Shown piece by piece: positions 1 through 11,700 of a stretch of 64,000 bases of DNA; position 1 is the first letter of the stretch, and each line of letters begins with the position of its first letter. Both the position numbers and the translations under genes were made by a program. The stretch is taken from the NCBI GenBank assembly GCA_903901875.1, contig CAIUSO010000010.1, positions 1 through 64,000 on the forward strand, read 5' to 3'. The notes under the pieces were generated by a model that was not told the origin of the DNA, searched no databases, and saw only the letters and a list, made by a program, of their open reading frames with translations. The stretch comes from an uncultured Geobacteraceae bacterium (GTDB taxonomy: Bacteria > Desulfobacterota > Desulfuromonadia > Geobacterales > Pseudopelobacteraceae).

Positions 1-3000
1 TCAAGCTGTTCCCTGGTGGTGCCGGTCAAGCGTGCCGACATACTGGTAATTTCAACAATGGCCTTGCCATCGGCATACATGAGGGCGTCAACAATTGCAT
101 AGGGTTCCGGACCGTAGCCAATCTCCCGGACAGTGACCTCATAGGTGACGGTTTTGGTGCTCTCAAGAACCTGTCCACGGCAGCAGAGCTTGCTGGCCAC
201 CCCCGGCACCGGTTCCCAGACGGCATGGGTGCCATCGGCAATCCAGCCAAGACGGAGCAGATAAATACGCAAGGTATGCATGCAGCATTCGTACATCAAG
301 GTGCCCGGCATGACCCGGTCATCGACAAAATGACAGGTTATGAACCAGTCATCGGGGTGTATATCGGCCTCGGCACGGATAATCCCCATTCCACAGCGGC
401 CACCGGTGGGATCAATCTCCGTCACGCGATGCACCAGGCGCATCCTTCCCCCCGGTATGGTCAGCGGATGAGCAATGGTAATACGGTCGAAAAGAGGACC
501 GAAACAGCCGACCAGATCACCGGAGCGCAAGCGGTCCAGTTGGGCGGCATCGTATCCTTCCCGTTGTTGGGGCAGCAGATCCCGCCAATCATCGGGACGA
601 ATGCCGGTGACCGGCCTGAGATCGAGGGCGGGACGCACAATCCCCTTTCCGGCATCCAACTCCCGCTGGCTGAAGAAGCCGGCACAACCGTCACGCATTG
701 AAAGCAGTGGCTGTCCGTTCACCGTTGCTTCAAAAAAGAACCGGAACAGCCAGGTGTCTCCCTGACGGAAGAACCGTTCAATGCGAATGTCGTACTGAAT
801 TGTTTCCCCCGGTCCGGGAAGACCCCGATGAAACGTAACCACGGCATCAAGGAGACGGTAGACCGCCAGACCACGGGTAATAAAATCAATGCCGAGATAG
901 CCGGTCAGGAAGAGGTCAGCCTGTCCGGATTCAACGGCAATACAGGTAGGGATACAACCACCGTCAAGATACCAGGCCCCCCGGTTAATATCGTGTTCCG
1001 TGATAACACGGCCTTTGCCCATGGAGCGGGGCTCCCCTTCCACACGCAGAATCCGGTCAACCAGCATCAGCGGTTCATCGGGAAGGCGGACACGGGTCGG
1101 AAAGCTGTCGACTTCGGCAAAGGCAGAACCCAGCATACGGCCAACTGAGCCACGGGCAAACTCAAAGCATGCATCCCGGTCAAAAGCAACCGTCATCGGT
1201 ATGGTCATCGGTATGGTTGGGGCGGTAAAAACGGGGGCTTCATCACCCAGAATCTGACGGAGTGACATTTCCAGATTAATGGCTTCGGCCATTGACCGGG
1301 TAATGGTTTCACTGACCGTCAAAAAGGTGGTGTGGGCGGCAATGCGTGATTCTTGAATCTTCATCATTTCCTGAATCAGTGAGTCCGTGGTGGCAGGTAT
1401 GGATGAAGCTGGCGTTGGAATACGATCTGTCATCGGTTCCAGAGTCCCGGCAGGCTCCGCGACAGGTAACTGGTGTCCCTGACGACGGGGGGGCGGGGCG
1501 GGGTGATAGGGTAAACCGCCGAGTTGCAGGGTCAGGGTGCGGTTTTCATCAGCCGCAGCTGGCACCAACGCCGGAGTAAACAGTGGTGAAAGATCAACCG
1601 GCACCTGTTCGGCAATCAGGTTGGCAAGGAGCCGCACTATGCCGGATATCGGGTCAACACCCCCGTGGCACGCAGAACGGGCAACATGGGGACGGTCAGC
1701 CAGAATGCGATCTATCATTCGGCTACATGATGCCCCCGGTCCCATCTCAAGGAACAGCCGAACTCCGTTGCCATAGGCAGAGTTGATGACATCAGGATAG
1801 TTCACGCCATGGAGTGCCTGACCAAGAATCGAATCTGCGGCACTTTCCCGGCTGACCATGTACTCACTCCCCGCCACACCGCTGTAGAAGGTGATCCCCT
1901 CGGGAACTGTCGTGGGAAAGAGATGGAGATCATGGTAGGGTGCTGCAACGTGTGCAGCTACTTCACAATGAACGGTGGTTACTCCGTACAGCGGGAAAAA
2001 ACTTCGGTTGAGGGTTGCGACCACTGCTGCAAGTTCCGTTGCATCTCCACCGATCACGCATTCATCGGGAGTATTGACGATCAGCAGGTAGCTATGGGGA
2101 TATGCCGTGAGTACATCTCTGACCACCTGCTCCGGTGCGGCTATGACTCCGAGGCTCCACCGTACTTCCTCCCCTTCGGCCAGTTTCCAGGCAGCTCGGG
2201 CAGCTTGGCAGGTGCCGGCAAGATCATCGGTGAAGAGGGTAGATTCCTTCATGCGGGAATACATGGCATCCCGGTCACGCCAGGCACGAAGCGCAAAGAG
2301 CCCGGCAGATTCACCCAGGCTGTAGCCGATGACCGCAGACGGTTGAACGCCGAAGCTCCGTACCAGATCACTGACGGCACATCCGGTGGCAACCTGGCCG
2401 AAGATGACGGCACGATGGTCGTCATTGATCTCTGTCAGGGGGGCATCATTCCAGAACAGCTCCGGTTGGAACTGGGCACGAAGCAGCATGTTTTCGCTGT
2501 TCTGACGGCGCAGAATGCCGGGCCAGCGGCTGAACAACTCCATTCCCATGGAGGGATAATGGTTGCCCGATCCAGGAAAAACAAAGGCGATCTTACCGGT
2601 CGTACCCAACGGATTCGGTGAGTAGAACAGCCGATCACGCAGTGACGGCGGTACTTCGGGCGCGGTACCGGCGGTGACGGCGGCTTTGCCGGCCACAAGA
2701 AGATTTCGCAGTTCGTCCCGTCCCCTGGCCACCATGGCAATGGTACAGGGTACATCGGCCGCATCCTGAAAACGGCGGAAACAGCGCAGGGCAAGTGCGG
2801 AAAAATCCTCTTCGCCACCGGTCTCCACCACTGACACCATCAGGTCCAACTCGGCACCCAGGGCAGCAGGTGAACTCCCGGCAAAGGGGAAGATGAATTC
2901 ATTTCCCGTCCCACGGAGGGGGCCGGAAGTACTCCCCACACCGGTTACCTTGCCATATTCCTCAAGCACCACATGGCTGCAGGAACCATCAATGCCTCTC

Positions 3001-5708
3001 ACACTGACACCCGCATGGCGAAGTCCGTCGGAACGGTTGTGCAGCCAGTAGCGGGGAGAACGAGGAAAATGGAGAGGTGAATTATCGGCAAGAGAAGGGG
3101 GGGGCAACGCGAGTCCCCGGCACCCCGGAATGATCTCATGGTGGAGTGCCAGACTGCCGCGAACCAGCGATGCAAGGCCGGAGGCTGCGCCACTGTGTCC
3201 GATGTCCCCCTTGATGCTGCTCACGGCACATGAACGGTGCGGGGTAGAGTGGTTGGTGAAGAACGAGGTGAGGGCTTCCCGTTCGTCGCTATCGTGGTAA
3301 AGGGACCCATCGGCACTGGCCTCGACAAAACCGGTTGAAGCCGGATCGATGGCGGCTTCCTGGTACGCTTTCTCAAGGGCACGGCCATAGGTGACGGCAG
3401 CAGCTTCGTCGGGAGAACCGCTGACAGAACCGATACCACGTATGACGGCATAAATTTTATCACTATCCCGTTCCGCATCGGCAAGCCGCTTCAGGACCAC
3501 GGCAGAGGCCCCCTCACCGACAATAATGCCATCGGCGTTTCGGTCAAAAGGGGCACTAATCCCCGAACGGGAACAGGGACGTATTTCGTGCTGCCCCAGC
3601 ACGGCCCGCACATCGCCGGCCAGATCAACCGCACCGACCAGTGCCCGGTCAAGTTCACGGTTTTGCAGCTGGCGAATGGCCACCTCAAGGGCGCGGATAC
3701 CTGAATTGTCTTCGGAGGAGAGGGTGAAGCTTGGTCCTCCGATGCGGAATTCACGGGCTATTCGACTGGCAACCACACTCCCCAGTGCCCCCATGGTGCG
3801 GTTGGCGGTTAATGGTGCGTGGACAGCATCCCGCAATTCGGCGGTCCATTGATCCTGTTCGGCCGGTGTGAGGTCACGACCCAGTTGACGCGCCCACCCA
3901 GTTGTCTGACCGGCCATGGCCCACCGGAGATTGAAGTTGGTACTGTTCAGATCAAGGGCGATGCCGATAAAAACGCCGGTTGCCCCATTATCATCCGCTC
4001 CACACCCGGCATCGGAGAGTGCTTCGGCGGCCGTATGCAACATGAGGAGCTGTTGCGGAAGCATCTCCTCCATCTCGCGGGGAGGAATGCGGAAACGCTG
4101 GCTAGACAGGGATACCTGATTCCGGTAGTAGCCGGCAAAGGGGGTTCCATCGGCATGTTCGTTTTTGAACCAGTTACTCTCTCGGACTCCGTGCCACCGG
4201 GTGGGTGACAATGGTCTGCGGTCAGAATCCCCACCGAAAACCCGATCCTGAAAATCATCCATGGTCTGCCAGGGGCCGAAAGAGGCGTTTATTCCGATAA
4301 TGGCGATGGCATCAGGTGGAGACGGTGAAAGTGAAAAAGTAACATTCGACTGAGTAGTTGGCAACCATTCTTCGAGTAAAAGATGAGCGTTAATGCCCCC
4401 GAAACCAAAGGCACTGACGGCAGCCCGCCGTGGTGTATCGTCGTTACGGCGATGCCAGGGGAGAGGCGTTTGAAGTACCCGGAACGGGCTGTCATCAAGT
4501 TTCATCCCAACCTGTGGCGAATTGAAGTTGGCGGTTGGAGGAAGGGTACCATGCTGGAAGGAAAGCAGAACTTTTGTGACTGCAGCACTGCCGGCCGCTG
4601 TCAGCAGATGACCGATATTTGACTTGACCGAGCCAATGACACAGCGTTCTCCCACGGGAGAACGATCACCCCATAACTGCCGCAGACTTGCTACTTCAAC
4701 ACCATCACCTACCGGTGTACCGGTGGCATGGCATTCAATGAGATCAACATCGGTCGGCTGCCACCCGGCACTCCCGTAGGCACGACCCATGGCCCGCAGC
4801 TGCCCTTCCGACATCGGGGCCAGAAGACTCCCCCCCACATCGTTGGCGACACCCACTCCCCTGATGATTCCGTAGATCCGGTCCCCCTGGGCAATGGCAT
4901 CGGCAGTTCGTTTCAAAAGGAATATTCCGGCACCTTCTCCAACTACCAGACCGTCACCGGCGGCATCAAAGGGGGAACATATACCCCGTTTTGAGAGGGC
5001 ACGGAGTTGGGAAAAGCCCATCTGGGTAAAGAGAGGATCGGGGCGGGATACACCACCGGATAACATGGCATCTGCCCTGCCGGAAAGCAATTCGTCCATG
5101 GCAAGCTTTAGTGCATAGAGTGACGAAGCACAGGCGGCATCAAGTGTACAGGCTCCCCCTCCGAGTCCAAGTGCCTGGGCAAGGATTCCGGCAGGAAGAC
5201 CAGCCACATAGCGATTAAAGGGAGAGGAAATACCAGCAGGGGATGCGGTGCCGATGAGACGTTCTTCAAAGGTTCTGCCAAGTACGGAGCGGGTCAGGAG
5301 GGCAGCGGACTCTGTCGGTAACGCCAGATTTCCGATTATAATGCCGACACGATTCCGATCAAGATGGCTGGTAACACCATCGTCATAGGCACGTTTTCCC
5401 GCATGTATCAGCAGATGATACAGTGGATCGAGTCCTTCAAGCCGCCCCGAGTCCAGATGAAGTCCCGCCAGTGTCCCTGCCGACGGAAGATCGTTGATAA
5501 AGCAGCCGGTGCGGGAATAGACAGAATCAGCTTTACCCGGCTCAGGTGAAAAAACATCATCAGGCCGGACTATCCAGCGCTGCTCCGGTATCGTTCGAAA
5601 TGAGCTGTGACCACCCTCGATGTGCTTCCAGAATGATTCCAGGTCAGGACCATCGGGGAAGATGGCACCGATACCAACTATGGCAACTGTGGAGCTGAAA
5701 TCCTTCAT
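1..5708 (-). CDS. pfaC: PfaC-like polyketide/PUFA synthase subunit with inserted AT domain (3' end outside window)
   Basis: Multidomain iterative fatty-acid/polyketide synthase subunit; 1902 codons are visible and the C-terminus lies beyond the left edge. I translated it from the ATG at 5708. Domains in order: ketosynthase with Cys193 (in DAACASS), His327 (ECHATGT) and His367 (NIGHLLTAAG); a second, degenerate ketosynthase or chain-length factor in which the cysteine position reads SSEDNSG (Asp667) and the first histidine motif reads EASADGS; an acyltransferase with GYSLGE (Ser1130); a first FabA-like hot-dog domain near 1530-1700 (motif HDINRGAWYLD); and a second with CHFVDDRVMPG (His1793). 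All these motifs are in one frame, so no frameshift is apparent. The start overlaps the pfaA stop (TAATG), implying translational coupling. KS-CLF-DH-DH is the PfaC plan; an AT here instead of in a separate PfaB resembles, from memory, the myxobacterial Pfa3 arrangement. The lipid product is unknown. Confidence 0.9.
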   Translation of the reverse strand, partial: MKDFSSTVAIVGIGAIFPDGPDLESFWKHIEGGHSSFRTIPEQRWIVRPDDVFSPEPGKADSVYSRTGCFINDLPSAGTLAGLHLDSGRLEGLDPLYHLLIHAGKRAYDDGVTSHLDRNRVGIIIGNLALPTESAALLTRSVLGRTFEERLIGTASPAGISSPFNRYVAGLPAGILAQALGLGGGACTLDAACASSLYALKLAMDELLSGRADAMLSGGVSRPDPLFTQMGFSQLRALSKRGICSPFDAAGDGLVVGEGAGIFLLKRTADAIAQGDRIYGIIRGVGVANDVGGSLLAPMSEGQLRAMGRAYGSAGWQPTDVDLIECHATGTPVGDGVEVASLRQLWGDRSPVGERCVIGSVKSNIGHLLTAAGSAAVTKVLLSFQHGTLPPTANFNSPQVGMKLDDSPFRVLQTPLPWHRRNDDTPRRAAVSAFGFGGINAHLLLEEWLPTTQSNVTFSLSPSPPDAIAIIGINASFGPWQTMDDFQDRVFGGDSDRRPLSPTRWHGVRESNWFKNEHADGTPFAGYYRNQVSLSSQRFRIPPREMEEMLPQQLLMLHTAAEALSDAGCGADDNGATGVFIGIALDLNSTNFNLRWAMAGQTTGWARQLGRDLTPAEQDQWTAELRDAVHAPLTANRTMGALGSVVASRIAREFRIGGPSFTLSSEDNSGIRALEVAIRQLQNRELDRALVGAVDLAGDVRAVLGQHEIRPCSRSGISAPFDRNADGIIVGEGASAVVLKRLADAERDSDKIYAVIRGIGSVSGSPDEAAAVTYGRALEKAYQEAAIDPASTGFVEASADGSLYHDSDEREALTSFFTNHSTPHRSCAVSSIKGDIGHSGAASGLASLVRGSLALHHEIIPGCRGLALPPPSLADNSPLHFPRSPRYWLHNRSDGLRHAGVSVRGIDGSCSHVVLEEYGKVTGVGSTSGPLRGTGNEFIFPFAGSSPAALGAELDLMVSVVETGGEEDFSALALRCFRRFQDAADVPCTIAMVARGRDELRNLLVAGKAAVTAGTAPEVPPSLRDRLFYSPNPLGTTGKIAFVFPGSGNHYPSMGMELFSRWPGILRRQNSENMLLRAQFQPELFWNDAPLTEINDDHRAVIFGQVATGCAVSDLVRSFGVQPSAVIGYSLGESAGLFALRAWRDRDAMYSRMKESTLFTDDLAGTCQAARAAWKLAEGEEVRWSLGVIAAPEQVVRDVLTAYPHSYLLIVNTPDECVIGGDATELAAVVATLNRSFFPLYGVTTVHCEVAAHVAAPYHDLHLFPTTVPEGITFYSGVAGSEYMVSRESAADSILGQALHGVNYPDVINSAYGNGVRLFLEMGPGASCSRMIDRILADRPHVARSACHGGVDPISGIVRLLANLIAEQVPVDLSPLFTPALVPAAADENRTLTLQLGGLPYHPAPPPRRQGHQLPVAEPAGTLEPMTDRIPTPASSIPATTDSLIQEMMKIQESRIAAHTTFLTVSETITRSMAEAINLEMSLRQILGDEAPVFTAPTIPMTIPMTVAFDRDACFEFARGSVGRMLGSAFAEVDSFPTRVRLPDEPLMLVDRILRVEGEPRSMGKGRVITEHDINRGAWYLDGGCIPTCIAVESGQADLFLTGYLGIDFITRGLAVYRLLDAVVTFHRGLPGPGETIQYDIRIERFFRQGDTWLFRFFFEATVNGQPLLSMRDGCAGFFSQRELDAGKGIVRPALDLRPVTGIRPDDWRDLLPQQREGYDAAQLDRLRSGDLVGCFGPLFDRITIAHPLTIPGGRMRLVHRVTEIDPTGGRCGMGIIRAEADIHPDDWFITCHFVDDRVMPGTLMYECCMHTLRIYLLRLGWIADGTHAVWEPVPGVASKLCCRGQVLESTKTVTYEVTVREIGYGPEPYAIVDALMYADGKAIVEITSMSARLTGTTREQL

Positions 5709-8700
5709 TAAACGACAGCCAGGGGGAGGTCCAGCTGGTTACGCTGAAAAGCCCGTTGCAATGAGGGATCAATAATGCACTCATAGTTTTCAAGGCGGGC
5801 GATCAACTTCCCGCTGGATCGGTCAAGGAACTCAATATCTGCTGAGGCTCCATGGTTTCGTTCAGCCGTAACCTTGATGACAATCTCCGCACCGTCTGTG
5901 GGGAAGACCTCTTGAAACTGACGGTAAGAACCGGCAAAGGTCGGCAGGGAGCCGCAGCCAAAGCGCTCGAAACTCCACAGAATCATCAACTGGAATGCAC
6001 AGTCAAGTATCAGAGGGTCGGCGAGCCACACGGTACGAAAGGGAAATTTGATCCATTCAGACGGCTTACCCGCACCGTGTACCAGAGCGGTAATCCCGGA
6101 GGCAGCGCAGCCGCTGACCCGTTCAATTCCTTGCAGGGCCGGAACATGGAAAAGGCGCCGATTATCGTAAATAAGCTCATTTTCTGTTCCATAGGGAGAT
6201 AACGGCAGCTGCGCTATGGACCGGGTGCCTGACGGCAGTTTTGTTGCGAGTAGTATTTCGGCACTTGCGTGCAGAATGCGGGGGCCGTTGCCGGATGTAC
6301 CAATCAGTTCAACCGGAACCACGAAGAACGAGCCCCGTTTCTCGGCTTTGCCTGACATAACGTGGAGGCTGCATGACCCCTGTTGCTCAAAGACAACCCC
6401 CTTGCAGATGCGGACGTTGTTGAATCCATAAAATCTGAAACCGGGGTTGCCGTGGAGAGCTCCATGGGCAAGCCATTCAATAATGACAGCCATTGGCAGA
6501 ACGGCTTTGCCATCGATGATGTGTGAGCGGATAAAAGGAAAATCTTCGCTATTCAGATTCAGGCTGTAGGCTTCTTCCACTACTCTCACCGGTCCGGTTT
6601 TAACAACTGAATCTTCCGCTGCATCGGCGAGGGCAATTATTTCAACCGGATCACCGTGAGCGGTGATTTCACGTGCCAGCAGCTCTCCACCGGCGACCAG
6701 ATCGATAAGGCCTATTCCTTCTCCGGCAAATAGTTTCTTAAGTGCGGGAGTTACCATGCCACCATCCCACGGCCCCCAGTTGATACTGACGACCCGGCAA
6801 TCGGGGTGCTGGCGGGCCTCTGCCTGAGCAGTCTTGTTAAGAATTTCATTGGCTACGGCATAGTCAATCTGCCCGCTCCGGCCAAAGCGTCCGGTTGTTG
6901 AGGAAAATAACGCAATGAACCGAAGATCGTCTCCATCCGTCGCGGCCAGAAGTGAACGGAGACCGGCAACTTTCGTGCCGTACACCATGCCAAACTGTTC
7001 AAGTGTCTTGTCACCAATGAGGCGATCGGCAAGCACACCCGCTCCATGGACCACACCCCTAATGGGGCCGTAATTCTGACGTATTTCAGCACAGAGGTCG
7101 GCAACGGCTGCTCCATCACGGATATCTACGGAGCGATAGACCGCGTGGCCGCCGGCCCGTTCAATGGCGTCAAGGGTTGTTGTGAGCTCACGACCGGCCA
7201 CAATGGCCTGATACCGTTCCTCAACTTCGCGGGGATGAAGTTTTTCAAGGGCATGTTCCATAATAGCGCGCTTGATCTGACCCTCATCATGCAATCCATT
7301 CAGCCATTCCAGCTCGGCAGATGGTTCCGGACTGCGCCCCATTAACACCAGCAGCGGCTTATGGACCCGGGCCAGTGCGACTGCGGCGGCAGCGGTAACA
7401 CCTCTCCCTCCACCGGTTATGAGAACAACGTCACCCTCGGTGAACGGAGCTGATGTACATGGCATTGTCTCGGGAAGTTCCACCATTTTCAGTGCCGTGC
7501 GCCCGGCAGGTGTCAAGCCGATCTCTACGGGAGAATCAAGAAACAGTTCGGTGGCCACCGCTGCCGCTTCCGCCGCCGGATCGGAAAATTGACCGATATC
7601 AACCGCTTTACAGGTAAGAGAGCCCCATTCATGGGATGCTGTTTTTACCAGACCGGCAAGCCCCCCTGAGAGCGGATCAACCACGGTTGTACCGACACCA
7701 CATCCGAAAAAACCGTCCAGCCGTGAGATGGTGGCAAACAGTGCCCCACCGCCTTCACCGGCACGATGAAGGGCCGGGGAAAGACTTTTCATAAGTAAAA
7801 AAGAATTTTCAAAGAAAGTGTCGGTAGCACCTTCCGCTGGAGCGACAATGACAACTCCGCAAAAATCTTCAGGTGGCATATTCATGAAAGATTCTTGAAT
7901 ATCTATCAACTGCACGGAGTAGCCGCGAAGCTTAATCAGTGCGCAGAGTTTCTGTGAAAACGATGAACCGTCATTGGTGACCCAGAAGGTACCGTGGGCA
8001 GATATCCTGTTGGAATCAGTGGTATCGGTCAATGGCAACGCAACAATGCTGCTTCTCCGTATCGGCGCACAGCAAGGATTACCTTTTACTTCACTGGCAG
8101 ATTCCGCTTCGTTATCTGTAACAACCATAACGTGTCGGGGAGTATTTATAGCAGGATCGGCTACAGCTGGTGCCAGATGCCGGGCAATTTCACCAAGGGA
8201 ATGGAGAGTGCCAAGATGCTCCGGGCCAATGACCGGAGAGCCGGGGAGCCGTTCCTGTAACGCGGAAAGAATTTCCACCCGCTTGATGGAATCAATACCA
8301 AGGTCAGATTCCAATCCCATTTCAAGATCCAGCATTTCCACCGGATAGCCGGTCTTTTCGCTCACGACTTCAAGCAGTATCCTGGTGCATTCTGAGCTGT
8401 TGTCCGGCGTTGAAGGTGCTGTTGTTATCTGGGAACCTGCTCCAAGAAAAGCGGCTATTTCACCCAAGGTATGCAGAGTGCCAAGCTGTTCCGGTCCAAT
8501 GACCGGTGCGCCGGGCAAACGTTCCTGAAGTGCGGAGAGAATTTCCACCCGTTTTATCGAGTCAATACCAAGGTCAGAGTCAAGACCCATCTCAAGTTCA
8601 AGCATCTCCACCGGATAACCGGTTTTTTCACTCACCACCAGCAACAGGGTTTCGGTTATCGGAGATGAATTTTCATTTCCGGTATCGGACAGGGTGACAT

Positions 8701-11700
8701 CACCATTCCCGGCTGAAAGAAATGTTGCAATTTCGCCCAGGGTATGGAGAGAACCAAGCTGTTCCGGCCCTATGACCGGTGCGCCGGGGAGTCGTTCCTG
8801 AAGTGCTGAAAGAATTTCCACCCGTTTGATGGAGTCAATTCCAAGGTCAGAGTCAAGCCCCATTTCCATCTCCAGCATTTCAACCGGATAACCGGTTTTC
8901 TCGCTGATGACGGCAAGTAACGTTTCTGCTGTATTGGTACGCAGTAACAATGGTGACGGTGCTGCGGATTGGGGCAGTGGAACGTGTAACGGTACAGCGG
9001 CGGTGGTCACCGGCGCAGAAACCGTACTGACCGCCGTGTGAGAGGGCAGTGGTGGTGCCGGAGAAACGGGTGCGAACGTAACAGACCCGCCGGAGAGAAT
9101 CCGCTGTTGCTGCTCCAGAAGCAGCTGTATCGTTTTGCCAGCGGCATCCTGTCCTTCCAGAAACTTTCTATGGAGCTGTGCCGTTTCATCCTGCATCCGC
9201 ATGAGGGCGGTCATCCCCTCACGGGTAACCCGAAGCGATTCAACCGCAATATCACGTGAGAGTAACGGGGTGTCTGAACGGGCCGAAGCGGTTGACGGTG
9301 TCAGTACCGCAGTTTCCGGTGCCGTGTACGGACGGGCAGCAACCGGTGGACGTTTGGCCTTGGGCTTGACGTAATTGGCACCACTTAAATTGATGGTGAG
9401 GGCCGGTTTTTTTCCTGCGATGACCGGTGCCGGAGAAAAGTCACCATCCCACAGGGAGAGATCAATAGCATAACCGGCGACAGCAAGTTGAGACAGACAG
9501 CGGGCCAGATCGACAATACCGGAGCGTCTTCCCGATGATGAGTCAAGGGACACAACAGCATGGGGGCGGCTTGAAAGTATGGCGGCAACCAACCCCCCAA
9601 GGCGGGCACCCGGTCCGATTTCCACGAAGGTTCTGATACCTGCTGCATACATGGCTTCAATTTCGCCAACGAACTCAACCGGCAGTGCCAACTGACCGGC
9701 CAGGAGCACTTTTGCCGCAACTTCATCGGACGGATACACCGTTGCCGTGCTGTTTGCATAGACCGGCAGAGTCCCGACGGTCAGCGGAATCGTATCCAGT
9801 GCTTCCCGAAACGGCATGGCGGCATCGGCAACCAGGGGGCTGTGGAAAGCGGCGGCAACCGTCAGGGGGGTACAGGAAAGGGAGCGGACTTTGCACGCGT
9901 TAGCCGCCCTGCCAATCTCACTGCTGCTGCCGGACAAAACGGCCTGATTGGGAGAATTGCGGTTGGCAATTACCAGATCAAGTTTTTCTTCGGTCACTAA
10001 CCTCTGCACGTCGACCAACGGTGCCGATACGGCAAGCATGGTCCCCCTGTCTCCGGATCCGGCTGCCATTAATTGGCCTCGGAGACGGGACAGGCGGTGA
10101 AATGATGATTCATCCAGACGTTCGGCGGCACAGAGGGCGGTCAGTTCGCCATAGCTGTGTCCGGCAGCGGCTTCGGGCAAAAAGCCGAATGTGGCGAGAA
10201 GTCGCGCCGCACCAAGACTCACGGCACCGATAGCCGGTTGGGCAACCTCGGTTGCACGCAACGCGGTTTCTCCCGCTTCTTTGGCACCATCACCGAAAGA
10301 AGAGGGGGGGTAAATCAGATCTACGAGACTGCGTCCGGTAGAAACGGAGAATTCCCGATCTGCTGTCTCAACCGTTGTGAACATGGTAGGAAAGCTGCAG
10401 ACCAGATCTCGAAGCATACCGGTATATTGGGCACCCTGGCCGGGAAACAGTGCGGCGACCGCACCGGAAACGGGACCGACTCCATAGCAGATGCCGTCGG
10501 GGGTGTTCCAGGAGACATCGGGCTTGGAATGAAGCATGGTGCGTGCTGACGTACAGTGGGATGCCAGATTCGATTTATGATGATGTTCAACAACTATGGC
10601 GAGCCGGCAGTGTGCCGCCGGATCAAACTGGCTGCGACACGTTGCTGCCAGAGCCCGGATATCACCCCATGACCGCTTTTCAGCGGCATCGGCGAGTAAT
10701 GCGTCAAGTGTGGCCGCATCGGGTGCAGAAAAGGGGAGTATCTGGACCGTTCCGTCCCAGTCCGTTACTGTTGACACAGGTTGATACTCTTCAAGTACCA
10801 CATGGAAGTTTGAACCGCCAAAGCCAAGAGCACTTACGCCCGCCCGCCGGGGTTGGCCGCTTTTTGAGATCCAGGGACGTTTCTTATCGGAAATATAGAA
10901 CGGTGACCCCTGTTCTGAGACCTCCCGCAATGGCTGTTGAACCTTGATTGTGGGGGGAAGAACTTTGTGGTGGAGGGACAGTGCCGCCTTTATCAATCCG
11001 GCAGCACCGGCGGCAGCCTTGGTATGGCCGATCTGTGATTTAACGGACCCCAGTGCGCACCAGGGTTTATCAGCGGTACCGAAAATTTCCCGCAGTGCTG
11101 AAACTTCTACCGCATCGCCAACTTTTGTTCCCGTACCATGGGCCTCTATCAGGCCGATGCTGTCAGGTGAAACAGCGGAACGCTGATAGGCATCACGGAT
11201 GGCTTTTTTCTGTCCCGTGGCACTGGGGGTGTAGATTGCCTCTCCTTTGCCGTCACTTGATGAGCCGACCCCGCGGATGACGGCGTAGATTTTATCCCCA
11301 TCCCGTTCAGCATCGGCGAGGCGCTTGATAACCATGATCCCAAGACCTTCACCAAGAATGGTGCCGTCTCCCTCAGCATCAAAGGGTTTGGCGTCACCGC
11401 TGGGTGACAGGGCAGGAGTCTTGCTGAAACACATATACATAAAAATATCGTTGAAGGTGTCAATGCCACCGGTAACAACCATGTCTGACTTGCCGGTTGC
11501 CAGTTCAAGGGAAGCCAGATGGAGAGCACTCAGTGAACTGGCACAGGCAGCGTCCACGACACAGTTGGTTCCACCAAGGTCAAACTGCTTGGTGATTCTG
11601 CCGGCCACCACATTGCCGAGCAGGCCGGGGAAGGAGTTTTCCTGCCAGGAGACATAGGACTCGGAGATACGCTGCACCACATCTTCGGCTGTGGCATCAT

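Noticed and set aside
225..5550. Many plus-strand open frames of 60-270 codons inside the pfaC region
   Set aside because: They are antisense to a continuous minus-strand coding frame with intact domain motifs (KS, AT, DH); they have no recognisable domains or ribosome sites and are the usual shadows of a G/C-balanced gene.
8200..8960. Tandem repeats of about 270 bp, at first resembling a repeat element
   Set aside because: They encode the three ACP domains of PfaA and are not a CRISPR or transposon repeat.
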